From: CAZGUH01 sp964529005
GTDB lineage: Bacteria; Actinomycetota; Acidimicrobiia; Acidimicrobiales; Ilumatobacteraceae
Direction of reading: 5' to 3'
NCBI GenBank assembly: GCA_964529005.1
Contig: CAZGUH010000011.1
Coordinates: 20,885 to 84,884 of the forward strand
Length of the DNA stretch: 64,000 nt
Shown here: positions 41,694-50,730 of the stretch, piece after piece
Layout: every line of letters starts with the position of its first letter
Numbering within the stretch: position 1 is the first letter of the stretch
Program-made: the position numbers and the translations under genes
The notes under the pieces: generated by a model
Seen by the model: only the letters and a program-made list of their open reading frames with translations
Databases searched by the model: none
Told to the model about the DNA's origin: nothing

Positions 41694-42764
41694 TCACGCC
41701 GGGTACGTCGTGATCTCGCTCGCCTTCACCGACGCCCAGACCTCGTCGCCGTTCCGGAGGCCGAGTTCCACGTGCGCCGCCGGGGTGATCTCGGCGACGA
41801 TCGGGATCGGGTCGGTGAGGCGCACGCGCACCCGGTCGCCGAACTGGTCGACGTCGGCGACGCACGTCCTCCACGTGTTGCGTGGGCTGCCGTCGGGTCG
41901 ATGCAGGTGCAACGACACCGCCTGGGGACGGATCACGGCGAACGACTCGCCCTCGGCTGCATCGGAGGACGCGACGATCCGCGCCCCGGCTTTCGTCGTG
42001 AGAACGTGGCCGCTGACGCGTCCGGTGAGCAGGTTGACGCCGGCCAGTTCGGCGACGTAGCGCGACCGGGGGTGCGCGGCGACGTCGGGCAGCGGCCCGC
42101 TCTGCACGACCCGGCCGTCCTCGACGACGACGACCCGGTCGGCCAGCGCGTAGGCGTCGATCGGATCGTGGGTGACGAGGATCCGAACGCCGGGGAATTC
42201 GGCGAGCCGCCGGCGGAGGTCGCGTCGCACGTCGTCGCGCGTCGCGGCGTCGAGCGCGGCGAGCGGCTCGTCGAGCAACAGGACACGCGGTGTGGTGGCC
42301 AACGCCCGCGCCAGGGCGACGCGCTGCGCCTGCCCTCCGGACAGCTGCGCCGGGCGGCGTCCGGCGTGGTCGCCGACGCCGACCCGATCGAGCCACTCCC
42401 GCGCTCTGCGGCGGGCCGCCGCCTTCGCCGTGCCCCGCGCCCGCAGGCCGAATGCGACGTTCTCCAGCGCGCTGAGATGGGGGAACAGCAGGTAATCCTG
42501 GAAGACGACGCCGATCGGCCGCTGTTCGGGCGGGACGAAGAGGCCACGGCTCGGCTCGTCGAGCACCGCTGCCGGCCCGCCGTCGTCGTCGAGCGCGATC
42601 CGGCCGCGATCGAGCGGCCGCAGCCCCGCGACCGCACGCAGGATGCTCGACTTGCCGGCGCCGTTCGGTCCCAGCAGCGCGACGACCTCACCGGGCCTGA
42701 CCGTCAACTCGACGTCGAGGTCGAGCGATCCGATCGCCTGGCAGATCGCGGCGTGCAACGTCAT
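41694..42764 (-). CDS. modC: Molybdate ABC transporter ATP-binding protein
   Basis: A 356-residue ATPase with Walker A LLGPNGAGKSS, signature LSGGQAQRVALARAL, Walker B VLLLDEPLAALD and the switch in LVTHDP. The C-terminal 110 residues are a TOBE/Mop-type domain (AGVNLLTGRVSG, RNGDEVWASVKASEITTYP), the molybdate-binding regulatory part of ModC. It overlaps modB as ATGA at 42761-42764. Molybdenum supply fits the molybdenum hydroxylase at 7.6-11.3 kb. Confidence 0.92.
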   Translation of the reverse strand: MTLHAAICQAIGSLDLDVELTVRPGEVVALLGPNGAGKSSILRAVAGLRPLDRGRIALDDDGGPAAVLDEPSRGLFVPPEQRPIGVVFQDYLLFPHLSALENVAFGLRARGTAKAAARRRAREWLDRVGVGDHAGRRPAQLSGGQAQRVALARALATTPRVLLLDEPLAALDAATRDDVRRDLRRRLAEFPGVRILVTHDPIDAYALADRVVVVEDGRVVQSGPLPDVAAHPRSRYVAELAGVNLLTGRVSGHVLTTKAGARIVASSDAAEGESFAVIRPQAVSLHLHRPDGSPRNTWRTCVADVDQFGDRVRVRLTDPIPIVAEITPAAHVELGLRNGDEVWASVKASEITTYPA

Positions 42765-43624
42765 CGGGCAGGGATGGCCGCCGGGCCGGGGGCGCCGCGC
42801 TCCGACGAGCCGAGCCAGCGGTCGCGCAGCCCGACCAGCACCACGAAGCTCACCGCGATCAGCACGAGGCTCAGGACCAGCGCCGCGTCCGGGTCCGATT
42901 CGAGCGCGAGATAGGTGGCGAGTGGCATCGTCTGCGTGCGGCCGGGAAGGTTTCCGGCGAACGTGATCGTCGCGCCGAACTCTCCCAGCGCCCGCGCCCA
43001 CGCGAGCACCGCGCCCGCGACGAGCGCCGGCCGCACAGCCGGGAGCGTCACGCGGCGGAACACGTACCAGCGCGACGCGCCGAGCGTTCGAGCGGCGTCC
43101 TCGTAGCGATGGTCGACCTGGCGCAGCGCCGCCTCCATCGTCAGCACCAGGAACGGCATCGCGACGAAGGTCTGGGCGACCACGACGCCGGCGGTGGTGA
43201 ACGGCAGACGGACGTCGAACCAGCGGTCGAGGTACTGGCCGAACAATCCCCGGCGGCCGAAGGAGAAGAACAGCGCGACGCCGCCGACCACCGGCGGCAG
43301 CACCATTGACAACGTGCACAACGCGCGGGCGATCGAGCGTCCGGGGAAGCTCACCCGGGCGAGCACCCACGCCAGAGGCAGGCCGAGCGCGATCGACAGC
43401 GCGGTCGCGGCCAGCGAGCACTGGATCGAGAGCCGCAGCGCGGTGCGGACGTCCGGTTCGCGCAGCACGTCCCACGCCGCGCTCCACGGGGCGCGCCACA
43501 GCAGCCCCACGAAGGGGAGCGAGAAGAACGCGATCGCGCCGACGGCGAGCGCCACCGCCGGCCCGGGAGGCCGATCCGTCCGGACGCGTCGCGCGGCCGG
43601 CGCCTTGTCGCCCGCTGCGAGCAC
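42761..43624 (-). CDS. modB: Molybdate ABC transporter permease
   Basis: About 287 residues with five to six helices. The EAA loop is DAARTLGASRWYVFRRVTLPAVRP, and GEFGATITFAGNLPGRTQTMP is the ModB signature (read as two segments). Start uncertain: GTG at 43624 has TACCGT 6 nt upstream, and the frame is open to GTG 43675. No modA gene lies beside it; the next gene upstream is divergent and encodes an RTX protein. The periplasmic binding protein must be encoded elsewhere, or the importer uses another one. Confidence 0.85.
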   Translation of the reverse strand: MLAAGDKAPAARRVRTDRPPGPAVALAVGAIAFFSLPFVGLLWRAPWSAAWDVLREPDVRTALRLSIQCSLAATALSIALGLPLAWVLARVSFPGRSIARALCTLSMVLPPVVGGVALFFSFGRRGLFGQYLDRWFDVRLPFTTAGVVVAQTFVAMPFLVLTMEAALRQVDHRYEDAARTLGASRWYVFRRVTLPAVRPALVAGAVLAWARALGEFGATITFAGNLPGRTQTMPLATYLALESDPDAALVLSLVLIAVSFVVLVGLRDRWLGSSERGAPGPAAIPAR

Positions 43625-43706
43625 GTCGGTACGGTAGACGATCGGCGCGCGAGCCACGGGCGCAGGTCTAGGCACGGGCCGTCATTCTTGTCATGATCCC
43701 CTGGGG

Positions 43707-43729
43707 GCTTCGGCCCGAGGGGCCGAAGC
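43707..43729. other. Perfect 10-bp stem-loop in the modB/RTX divergent spacer
   Basis: GCTTCGGCCC (43707-43716), loop GAG, GGGCCGAAGC (43720-43729). It lies 19 nt upstream of the RTX start and 83 nt upstream of the modB start. It could be a 5'-leader hairpin or an operator; there is no U-tract. Confidence 0.6.
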
Positions 43730-43748
43730 GGACTGATGGGGGTGCGCC

Positions 43749-44453
43749 ATGCGCAAGTCCGGTCTGGTCTGGATGACGCCGCTGCTCGTGGGGGTGTCGT
43801 GGGCGTCGACAGCTTCGGCGCAGGAGGAGGTCATGTGCGGTCCGCCCGAAGAGGAGGTGCCGGCGACGATCGTCGGCTCCGGGGTCATCGTCGGGACGGG
43901 CGGGCCGGACGTCATCGTCGGCAGCCCCGGCGCCGACCACATCCTCGGCCTCGGTGGCGACGACATCATCTGCGGCGAGGGTGGGAACGATCGGCTGAAC
44001 GGCGGATCGGGCAACGACGTCCTCATCGGCGATCCCGCGGACCTGCCGCCCTTCATCGAGTCCAACGGGGCCAACGACGACGTGCTGATCGGCGGCTCGG
44101 GGAACGACACGCTCGCCGGTCTCGGCGGCGACGACGTCCTCGACGGCGGCTCCGGCGCGGACGACTTGATCGGAATGGGCGGCGCCGACCACATCAGCGG
44201 CGGCGCCGGGGCCGACACCGCGTTCGGAGGTCCCGGTGACGACATCGTGTCCGGCGGCTCCGGAGACGACATGCTGTGGGGCAACTTCGGCAGCGACACG
44301 CTGATCGGGGGGTCGGGCGCCGACGTGATCGACGGCGACAACCCGTTCCCGCCGCCGCCCGACGTGCCGTTCCCGCCCGGTGGGAACGACGACCACTGCA
44401 CCGGCGGCTCGGGGTCCGACACGCTGACGAACTGCGAGACGGCCGTCTCGTAG
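43749..44453 (+). CDS. Secreted RTX/hemolysin-type calcium-binding repeat protein
   Basis: A 234-residue protein with a signal peptide (MRKSGLVWMTPLLVGVSWAS, cleavage after ASA near residue 24) followed by RTX nonapeptides of the form GGxGxDxux: LGGDDIICGEGGNDRLNG, GGSGNDTLAGLGGDDVLDG and others, about ten in all, interrupted by two short inserts (DPADLPPFIESNGAN and a Pro-rich one). These bind calcium in a beta-roll. No catalytic domain, so it is probably a structural or surface protein. Two cysteines near the end (DHC...TNC) could form a disulfide. No RTX secretion genes are nearby; the signal peptide implies Sec export. Confidence 0.88.
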   Translation: MRKSGLVWMTPLLVGVSWASTASAQEEVMCGPPEEEVPATIVGSGVIVGTGGPDVIVGSPGADHILGLGGDDIICGEGGNDRLNGGSGNDVLIGDPADLPPFIESNGANDDVLIGGSGNDTLAGLGGDDVLDGGSGADDLIGMGGADHISGGAGADTAFGGPGDDIVSGGSGDDMLWGNFGSDTLIGGSGADVIDGDNPFPPPPDVPFPPGGNDDHCTGGSGSDTLTNCETAVS

Positions 44454-44468
44454 CGGCTCGCCTCCGGT

Positions 44469-44717
44469 TCAGACCTGCACGGCGCGGCGCACTCGGGCCC
44501 ATGCCTCGTCGACGGTGGGGGCCGTCGCAGAGGCCACCGAGATCGTCACCGCGCCGTGCAGCAGCTCCGCTTCCGCGGTCCAGCACGGCGCGACATCGAT
44601 CAGCGTCCCGTCGTCACCGCGGACGTGGTTCTCGCGGTAGTCGAGGAGCGTGCGCCAGCCGGCGCGCTCGAGGGCACGACGGTCGCTGTGCTGGAGCCGT
44701 GGGCGGTGACGGCGCAT
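44469..44717 (-). CDS. Small hypothetical protein
   Basis: An 82-residue ORF with coding-like composition (LERAGWRTLLDYRENHVRGDDG; then CWTAEAELLHGAVTISVASATAPTVDEAW as two parts). No recognised domain. The basic start and the acidic, alternating C-terminal part suggest a small alpha/beta fold. It lies between the convergent RTX gene and prfC on the same strand. No TANNNT box or clear ribosome-binding site is seen upstream of the ATG. Confidence 0.55.
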   Translation of the reverse strand: MRRHRPRLQHSDRRALERAGWRTLLDYRENHVRGDDGTLIDVAPCWTAEAELLHGAVTISVASATAPTVDEAWARVRRAVQV

Positions 44718-44793
44718 GCCCTCATCATGCGCGATGGGGCCTGTGGATCGTCAGACCCCAATTGGTGTGATTTTCCTGTGCGTTGCTTGGGGA

Positions 44794-46377
44794 TCAGCGC
44801 GCGTCGGTGTCCGCCAGGATCGGCGTCAAGGTCAAGCCCGGCTTGTCGACCTCCAACCGCTGGAGCCGGTAGCGGCTCTCGAACAGCGCGACGAGAGCGC
44901 CGTCGCTGCGTTCGAGGATCCGGATGCCTCCGATCGCGCGCAGCTCCGGCGCCGATGCCGCGTCGGTGATCCGCATCGCCTGGTAGCTGGAGAGCGACAC
45001 CTCCGTGGGGGCGCCGAACTCGGACGCCAAGCGGTGGGCGAAGACCTCGAACTGGAGCGCGCCGACGGCGGCGAGGATCGGAGCGGTGTCGCCCACGTCG
45101 GGGTCGCGCAGCACCTGGACGACGCCTTCCTCGTCCAGCTGGGCCAGGCCGCGGCGGAACTGCTTGAAACGGCCGGTGTCGAGCGGGCGAGCCGTGGCGA
45201 ACACCTCCGGAGCGAAGCGGGGCATCCCGGGGAACGCGACTGCCTCGCCGCCGTGCAGCGTGTCGCCGAGCTGGAGGCCGGTGGCGCTGACCAATCCGAC
45301 CACGTCTCCCGGAAACGCTTCGTCGACCGTCTCGCGATCGGCGCCGAACACGGTGGCGGCGTGTTTCGTGTTCTGCTCGCGCCCCGTGCGTTCGCACGTC
45401 ACGGTCATGCCGCGCTCGAAACGGCCGCTGCAGACGCGCATGAACGCGATGCGATCGCGGTGCGACGGGTCCATGTTCGCCTGCACCTTGAAGACGAACC
45501 CGGCGAAGCCGCTGTCGATCGGCCGCGGCACGCCGGTGTCGTCGGCGCGCGGCGACGGCGGGGGAGACAGCTCGACGACGGCGTCGAGCAGCATGCGCAC
45601 CCCGAAGTTGGTGAGCGCCGAGCCGGCGAACACGGGCGTCGACTCGCCGGCGAGGAACGACTCGACGTCGACGTCGGCGCCGACGGCATCGAGCAGCGCG
45701 CACTCGTCGAGCGCCCGCGTCCAGGCCCGGCCCTCCACGGCCGCGGCCTCCTCCGGACTCAGGACCTCCTCGCCGGCGGCTGCCATGCCACGGGTGGTCC
45801 GCTCGAACCGGACGTAGCGGTCGGCGCGGCGGTCGTAGACCCCGCGGAAGTCCCCGGGATCACCCACGGGCCACGTCGCCGGGGTGGGGCGCAGGCCGAT
45901 CTGCTTCTCGATCTCGTCGAGCAGCTCGAGCGGCTCACGGCCCGGCCGGTCGCACTTGTTCAGGAACGTGAGCACCGGAAGGTTGCGGGCCCGGCACACC
46001 TGGAACAGCTTCAACGTCTGGGACTCGATGCCCTTCGCCGCGTCGAGCACCATCACGACCGCGTCGACGGCCGAGAGCACGCGATAGGTGTCCTCGCTGA
46101 AATCGCGGTGGCCCGGCGTGTCGAGCAGGTTGAGCACGTGATCGCGGTACGGGAACTGGAGGACCGTCGAGGTGATCGAGATGCCGCGCTTCTGCTCCAG
46201 CTCCATCCAGTCGCTGGTCGCCGAGCGCCGCCCGGCCCGCGCCTTCACCGCCCCGGCCTCGCTGAGCATGCCCGCGTAGAGGAGGAACTTCTCGGTCAGC
46301 GTGGTCTTGCCGGCATCGGGGTGGCTGATGATCGCGAACGTCCGCCGCCGCGCTGCCTCGTCGAGTACCTGTGTCAT
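44794..46377 (-). CDS. prfC: Peptide chain release factor 3
   Basis: A 527-residue translational GTPase, the length of E. coli RF3 (529). G1 is SHPDAGKTTLTEK, switch II is LLDTPGHRDFSEDTYR, G4 is LTFLNKCDR, and the RF3-typical SDWMELEQKRGISI is present. Domain III covers about 380-527. It recycles RF1/RF2 from terminated ribosomes. The ATG at 46377 is chosen by family length; TAGCGT lies 11 nt upstream, implying a 4-nt leader. The frame is open to 46551, which overlaps the divergent peptidase gene. Confidence 0.95.
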   Translation of the reverse strand: MTQVLDEAARRRTFAIISHPDAGKTTLTEKFLLYAGMLSEAGAVKARAGRRSATSDWMELEQKRGISITSTVLQFPYRDHVLNLLDTPGHRDFSEDTYRVLSAVDAVVMVLDAAKGIESQTLKLFQVCRARNLPVLTFLNKCDRPGREPLELLDEIEKQIGLRPTPATWPVGDPGDFRGVYDRRADRYVRFERTTRGMAAAGEEVLSPEEAAAVEGRAWTRALDECALLDAVGADVDVESFLAGESTPVFAGSALTNFGVRMLLDAVVELSPPPSPRADDTGVPRPIDSGFAGFVFKVQANMDPSHRDRIAFMRVCSGRFERGMTVTCERTGREQNTKHAATVFGADRETVDEAFPGDVVGLVSATGLQLGDTLHGGEAVAFPGMPRFAPEVFATARPLDTGRFKQFRRGLAQLDEEGVVQVLRDPDVGDTAPILAAVGALQFEVFAHRLASEFGAPTEVSLSSYQAMRITDAASAPELRAIGGIRILERSDGALVALFESRYRLQRLEVDKPGLTLTPILADTDAR

Positions 46378-46456
46378 CCGGACGTCAGACGCTACCGGCG
46401 GGCCGCCCCAGTACCTTGAAGCCCGCTCCGTTGACCCCGGTAGCGTGGACAGGACC

Positions 46457-47140
46457 ATGTGTGGCAGGTTCGTCTCCGCCAGCAATCCGCAGCAGATCGC
46501 CGAGTACTTCGGCGCCGCGGTCGCCGGCGAGGAGCTCCCCGAGAACTTCAACGTCGCTCCGACGAACGACGTCTACGCCGTCGTCGCCGGCCCCGACGGC
46601 GAACCACGGGTCGAGGTGTTCCAGTGGGGCCTCGTGCCCGTGTGGGCCAAGGACGTCAAGGTCGGCTCGAAGATGATCAACGCCCGAGCGGAGACGATCG
46701 CGCAGAAGCCGGTGTTCAAGCCGCTGCTGCGCAAGCACCGCTGCATCGTGCCGATGGACGGCTTCTACGAGTGGAAGGGCGCCAAGGGCGCGAAGACGCC
46801 GATGTACGTGACCCGGCTCGACGGTGAGCCGCTCGCCGTGGCGGGGCTGTGGGCGACGTGGCGTGACAAGACCGCGGGGCCGGACGCGTCCTGGCTGCAC
46901 AGCTGTTCGGTGGTGACGACCACCGCCAATGCCACGATGGCGCCGGTGCACGATCGGATGCCGGTGATCCTGCCGCGCAGCGCGTGGGACGCGTGGCTCG
47001 ACCCCGCCAACAACGACATGGACGCGCTGGCGAAGCTGCTCGTCCCGGCGCCCGACGACCTGCTGACGCTGCACCCGGTGAGCACCGACGTGAACAACGT
47101 CCGCAACAAGGGCGCCGAGCTGATCAGGCGAGTCGACTGA
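46457..47140 (+). CDS. SOS response-associated peptidase (YedK/HMCES family)
   Basis: A 227-residue SRAP protein. After removal of Met1 the N-terminal Cys2 (MCGRFV) forms a covalent cross-link with abasic sites in single-stranded DNA. Other active-site parts are FNVAPTNDV (Asn), INARAETI, DGFYEWKG (Glu) and APVHDRMPVIL (His). It protects abasic sites during replication. TAGCGT at 46441-46446 lies 10 nt before the ATG. Its end overlaps the convergent HIT gene by 17 nt. Confidence 0.95.
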   Translation: MCGRFVSASNPQQIAEYFGAAVAGEELPENFNVAPTNDVYAVVAGPDGEPRVEVFQWGLVPVWAKDVKVGSKMINARAETIAQKPVFKPLLRKHRCIVPMDGFYEWKGAKGAKTPMYVTRLDGEPLAVAGLWATWRDKTAGPDASWLHSCSVVTTTANATMAPVHDRMPVILPRSAWDAWLDPANNDMDALAKLLVPAPDDLLTLHPVSTDVNNVRNKGAELIRRVD

Positions 47141-47528
47141 GCTCGTCGGCGAGGCGCGCCGCGTTGGCCTCGAGCTCGGCCCGCTCGACGTGCGCTGCGG
47201 CGTTGGCGAACGACAGCTGCGACATCGACGTCGTCGGGATGACGTGCACGTGGGTGTGGGGCACCTCGTAGCCGGCGATGATCAGGCCCACCTTGTCGCA
47301 CGGGAACGCCCGCTGTTGCGCTCGCCCGATCCGGTGGGACACGGCGAACAGGTGGGCGACCGTGTCGTCGGGAAGATCGATCCAGTGCTCCACCTCCGCG
47401 CGTGGCACCACGAGCGTGTGCCCGGGGGCGAGCGGGTTGATGGACAGGAACGCGACGCACACGTCGTCGCGGTGCACGAACGCTCCGGGGAGTTCGCCGT
47501 CGATGATGCGGGTGAAGATCGTGGCCAT
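47124..47528 (-). CDS. HIT-family nucleotide hydrolase/transferase
   Basis: A 134-residue HIT (HINT-like) protein with FTRIIDGELPGAFVHRDD at the start, SINPLAPGHTLVVPR in the middle and the histidine triad HTHVHVIP near residue 95. Family members hydrolyse AMP-linked compounds. The ATG at 47528 matches the family start (MATIFTRIIDGE); upstream open frame is not conserved. Convergent overlap with the SRAP gene. Confidence 0.93.
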   Translation of the reverse strand: MATIFTRIIDGELPGAFVHRDDVCVAFLSINPLAPGHTLVVPRAEVEHWIDLPDDTVAHLFAVSHRIGRAQQRAFPCDKVGLIIAGYEVPHTHVHVIPTTSMSQLSFANAAAHVERAELEANAARLADELSRLA

Positions 47529-47575
47529 GGGGCCAGAGTCTGGCGGAAGTTCCCGATCAGGCGCAGCCGCGCTTG

Positions 47576-47581
47576 TACGAT
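47576..47581 (+). promoter_or_regulatory. -10 box (TACGAT) of leaderless pgsA-like gene
   Basis: TACGAT followed by 6 nt (CCAAGG) and GTG at 47588. Likely the promoter for the pgsA/nucleotidyltransferase pair. Confidence 0.6.
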
Positions 47582-47587
47582 CCAAGG

Positions 47588-48220
47588 GTGGTCGCGTTGG
47601 CGTCGAGCTCCGGTGATGAGACCACCGCCGCCGTCCCCACAAGCGACCGCATCCTGACGATCCCCAACATCTTTTCGATCGTCCGCCTCTGCTGCATCCC
47701 CATCTTCCTCTATCTCCTCTTCGGGCGCGACGATCGCGCCGCGGCCGCCTGGTTGCTGGGAGGGCTCGGCGCCACCGATTGGGTCGACGGCTTCATCGCC
47801 CGGCGCTTCGGTCAGGTGAGCGAGCTCGGCAAGGTGCTCGACCCGACTGCCGACCGGCTGCTGTTCATCGTCGGCATCGGCGGCATCATCGTCGACGGCG
47901 CGGCGCCGCTGTGGTTCGCATGGCTCGTCGTCGTCCGCGAGGTGCTGGTCGGTGGCGCCATCGCGATCGCCACGTTCGCCGGGATGAAGCGCTTCGACGT
48001 GTCGTGGTGCGGCAAGACGGCCACGTTCCTGCTGATGTTCGCGGTGCCCGGCTTCATGCTCGGCTCGACCGACTTTCCGGGCCACAGCGGGTTCCAGGCC
48101 GCGGCCTGGATCCTCGGCGTGCCCGGCCTGATCCTCAGTTGGTACACCGCAGCGCTCTACGTGCCGAAGATCCGGGAGAACCTGCGCGCCGGGCGCGCCG
48201 AGCACAGGAAGGCTGAATGA
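47588..48220 (+). CDS. pgsA: CDP-alcohol phosphatidyltransferase (PgsA-like)
   Basis: A 210-residue membrane enzyme with the CDP-OH-P signature DWVDGFIARRFGQVSELGKVLDPTADR (read in two pieces: D-x2-DG-x2-AR and G-x3-D-x3-D), plus about six helices. It condenses CDP-diacylglycerol with an alcohol, most likely glycerol-3-phosphate, as the first step to phosphatidylglycerol. In M. tuberculosis a pgsA2 gene lies a few genes before gcvH, as here. The GTG start is set by the TACGAT box. The stop overlaps the next gene's ATG (ATGA at 48217-48220). Confidence 0.88.
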   Translation: MVALASSSGDETTAAVPTSDRILTIPNIFSIVRLCCIPIFLYLLFGRDDRAAAAWLLGGLGATDWVDGFIARRFGQVSELGKVLDPTADRLLFIVGIGGIIVDGAAPLWFAWLVVVREVLVGGAIAIATFAGMKRFDVSWCGKTATFLLMFAVPGFMLGSTDFPGHSGFQAAAWILGVPGLILSWYTAALYVPKIRENLRAGRAEHRKAE

Positions 48221-50700
48221 AGGCCGTCATCATGGCGGGAGGCGAGGGGACGCGCCTGCGCCCGCTCACCTCGAACGCGCCGAAGCCGATGCTGCCGATC
48301 GCCAACCGGCCGATGATGGAACACGTCATCGCGCTGTTGAAGCGGCACGGGTTCGACGAGATCGTCGTCACCGTCGCATTCCTCGCCAGTCACATCAAGA
48401 ACTACTTCGGCGACGGCAGCGAGTTCGGCGTCAGCATCGCGTACGCCGACGAGCCGGTGCCGCTCGGCACGGCCGGCAGCGTCGGCAACGCGCGCGACCT
48501 GCTCGATGACACCTTCCTCGTCATCAGCGGCGACGTCATCACGGACATCGACCTCGGGCGCATCCTCGCGTTCCACCGCGAGAAGGGCGCGGTGGCCACG
48601 ATCGGGCTCACACCGGTCGAGAACCCTCTCGAGTTCGGCATCGTGATCACCCGCGACGACGGCACGATCGAACGCTTCCTCGAAAAGCCGACATGGGGCC
48701 AGGTGTTCAGCGACACGATCAACACCGGCATCTACGTCCTCGAGCCGGGGATCTTCGACTTCATCGCCACCGGCCGAAGCGTCGACTTCAGCAGCGAGGT
48801 CTTCCCCAAGATGCTCGCCGACGGCAAGCCGCTCTTCGGCGCCGTGGTCGAGGGCTACTGGGAGGACGTCGGCACGCTGGAGGCCTACCTGCGCGCCCAC
48901 CAGGACGTGCTCGACGAGAAGGTGACGCTCGACATCCCCGGCTTCCGCGTCAACAAGGGCGTGTGGCTGGGGGAGGGGGCCGAGCTCTCGCCGGAGGCCG
49001 AGGTCGTCGGGCCTGCCGTCATCGGCGCCGGCGCCAAGGTCGAGGCCGGGTGCAGGCTCGGTGAGTACACCGTCCTCGGCACGAACGTCCGCCTCCTGCC
49101 GGAGTCCCACATCGAGCGCTGTGTCCTGCACGACAACGTCTACGTCGGCGCCGGCGCCCGCCTGCGCGGCGCGGTGGTCGGCCGCAGCAGCAGCATCCGC
49201 AGCAACGCGCGGGTCGAGGAAGGGGCGGTGCTCGGCGACGAGGTCTTCGTCGGCGGCGACGCTGTCGTGGCCGGCGACGTCAAGGTCTACCCGTTCAAGA
49301 CCATCGAAGACGGCGCCGTCGTCAACACCAGCATCGTGTGGGAGAGCCGCGGCGCGCGCAGCCTGTTCGGCCGCGACGGCCTCACCGGGCTGGCCAACGT
49401 CGACGTCACGCCCGACCTCGCGGTGAAGGTGGCCATGGCCTACGGCACAACGCTGCGCAAGGGAACGACGGTGGTGGTGTCGCGCGATTCCAGCCGCAGC
49501 GCCCGCATGCTCAAGCGGGCGATGATGGCCGGCGCCAACTCGGCCGGCGTCGACGTGGTCGACCTCGAGGTTGCCAGCACCCCGGTCACCCGCTTCCAGG
49601 TCCGCTCGCCGCGCGCCGTCGGCGGGCTCACCGTGCGCCTCGACCACGACGACCCCGACCGGATCATCGTGCGCTTCTTCGACAGCGACGGCATCGACAT
49701 CACCGAGGACGCCCAGCGCAAGATCGAGCGCCAGTTCCAGCGCGAGGACTTCCGACGCACGCTCGCCGAAGACGTGGGCGACATCCTCTACCCGCCGCAC
49801 GCGCTGGAGGAGTACACCGTCGCCCTCGAATCGACCGTCGAGCCGGCCGCCATCCGCGACCACCGTTTCAAGCTCGTCGTCGACTACAGCTTCGGCGCCA
49901 CGTCGAACGTCATGCCGACGCTGCTCGGCAAGCTCGGCGCCGACGTGCTGGCGGTGAACCCCTACCTGTCGACCCGCGGCCGGGTCAGCTTCGACCACGC
50001 GCGAGCGATCGATCGCGTGGCCGGGCTGGTGCGCGCCAGCGGCGCTCACCTCGGGGCGGTGCTCGGCCCCGACGGCGAGCGCATCTCGTTCGTCGACGAC
50101 CAGGGCCGCACGCTCACCGACACCCAGTCGTTGTTGGCGTTCGTCGAGCTGGTCTGCGACTACCTGGTCGGGGACTCGATCGCCGTGCCGGTGAACGTCA
50201 CGCAGCGCGTGCACGAGACCGCCGCCGCCCACGACGTCAACGTGATCGCGACGAAGATCTCGGCCGCGGCGCTCTCGGCGGCGGCCGGCAACCCGGCTGT
50301 CGGCTTCGCCTCAGACGGCAACGGCGGGTACATCCTGCCCGGCTTCCTCCCGGCATTCGACGGCGCCGCGGCGATGCTGAAGATGCTCGACCTCCTGGCG
50401 CGTTCGAAGCGGGTGCTGTCGGAGGTCATCGACGCCCAACCGGCGGCCCACATGGTCCACGAGACGGTCGTCACGCCGTGGGAGAGCAAGGGGATGGTGA
50501 TGCGCTCCCTGGTCGAGCTGGCCGGGCGTGACGTCGTGCTGGTCGACGGCGTCAAGGTCCTGCACCCCCGCGGCTGGGCGCTCGCGCTGCCCGACCCCGA
50601 GGAGCCGGTGACCCACGTCTGGACCGAGGCCAACGAGCTGGTCGAGGCGACCCGCCTGGCTCAGGAGTACGCCCGCCGGATCCGGGAGCTGGTGCGCTGA
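48217..50700 (+). CDS. Sugar-1-phosphate nucleotidyltransferase fused to a phosphomannomutase-like domain
   Basis: An 827-residue fusion. Residues 1-235 form a nucleotidyltransferase (MAGGEGTRLRPLTSNAPKPM, SGDVITDIDL, FLEKP, GYWEDVGT). Residues 245-370 form a left-handed beta-helix of hexapeptides (GPAVIGAGAKVEAGCRLG). Residues 375-827 form an alpha-D-phosphohexomutase fold (LFGRDGLTG, VVSRDSSRSARMLKRAM, FASDGNGGYIL). The usual phosphoserine loop of mutases (TASHNP-like) is replaced by TVRLDHDDPDRI, so the mutase part is probably inactive or regulatory. Such proteins are annotated as mannose-1-phosphate guanylyltransferase; GDP-mannose supply for the envelope enzymes is plausible. Confidence 0.87.
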   Translation: MKAVIMAGGEGTRLRPLTSNAPKPMLPIANRPMMEHVIALLKRHGFDEIVVTVAFLASHIKNYFGDGSEFGVSIAYADEPVPLGTAGSVGNARDLLDDTFLVISGDVITDIDLGRILAFHREKGAVATIGLTPVENPLEFGIVITRDDGTIERFLEKPTWGQVFSDTINTGIYVLEPGIFDFIATGRSVDFSSEVFPKMLADGKPLFGAVVEGYWEDVGTLEAYLRAHQDVLDEKVTLDIPGFRVNKGVWLGEGAELSPEAEVVGPAVIGAGAKVEAGCRLGEYTVLGTNVRLLPESHIERCVLHDNVYVGAGARLRGAVVGRSSSIRSNARVEEGAVLGDEVFVGGDAVVAGDVKVYPFKTIEDGAVVNTSIVWESRGARSLFGRDGLTGLANVDVTPDLAVKVAMAYGTTLRKGTTVVVSRDSSRSARMLKRAMMAGANSAGVDVVDLEVASTPVTRFQVRSPRAVGGLTVRLDHDDPDRIIVRFFDSDGIDITEDAQRKIERQFQREDFRRTLAEDVGDILYPPHALEEYTVALESTVEPAAIRDHRFKLVVDYSFGATSNVMPTLLGKLGADVLAVNPYLSTRGRVSFDHARAIDRVAGLVRASGAHLGAVLGPDGERISFVDDQGRTLTDTQSLLAFVELVCDYLVGDSIAVPVNVTQRVHETAAAHDVNVIATKISAAALSAAAGNPAVGFASDGNGGYILPGFLPAFDGAAAMLKMLDLLARSKRVLSEVIDAQPAAHMVHETVVTPWESKGMVMRSLVELAGRDVVLVDGVKVLHPRGWALALPDPEEPVTHVWTEANELVEATRLAQEYARRIRELVR

Positions 50701-50717
50701 CGCTTCGTGGCGGCGAC

Positions 50718-50723
50718 TAGCCT
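50718..50723 (+). promoter_or_regulatory. -10 box (TAGCCT) of leaderless gcvH
   Basis: TAGCCT ends 7 nt before ATG at 50731; no Shine-Dalgarno between. It gives gcvH a promoter separate from the nucleotidyltransferase gene that ends at 50700. Confidence 0.6.
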
Positions 50724-50730
50724 CGGGCCC

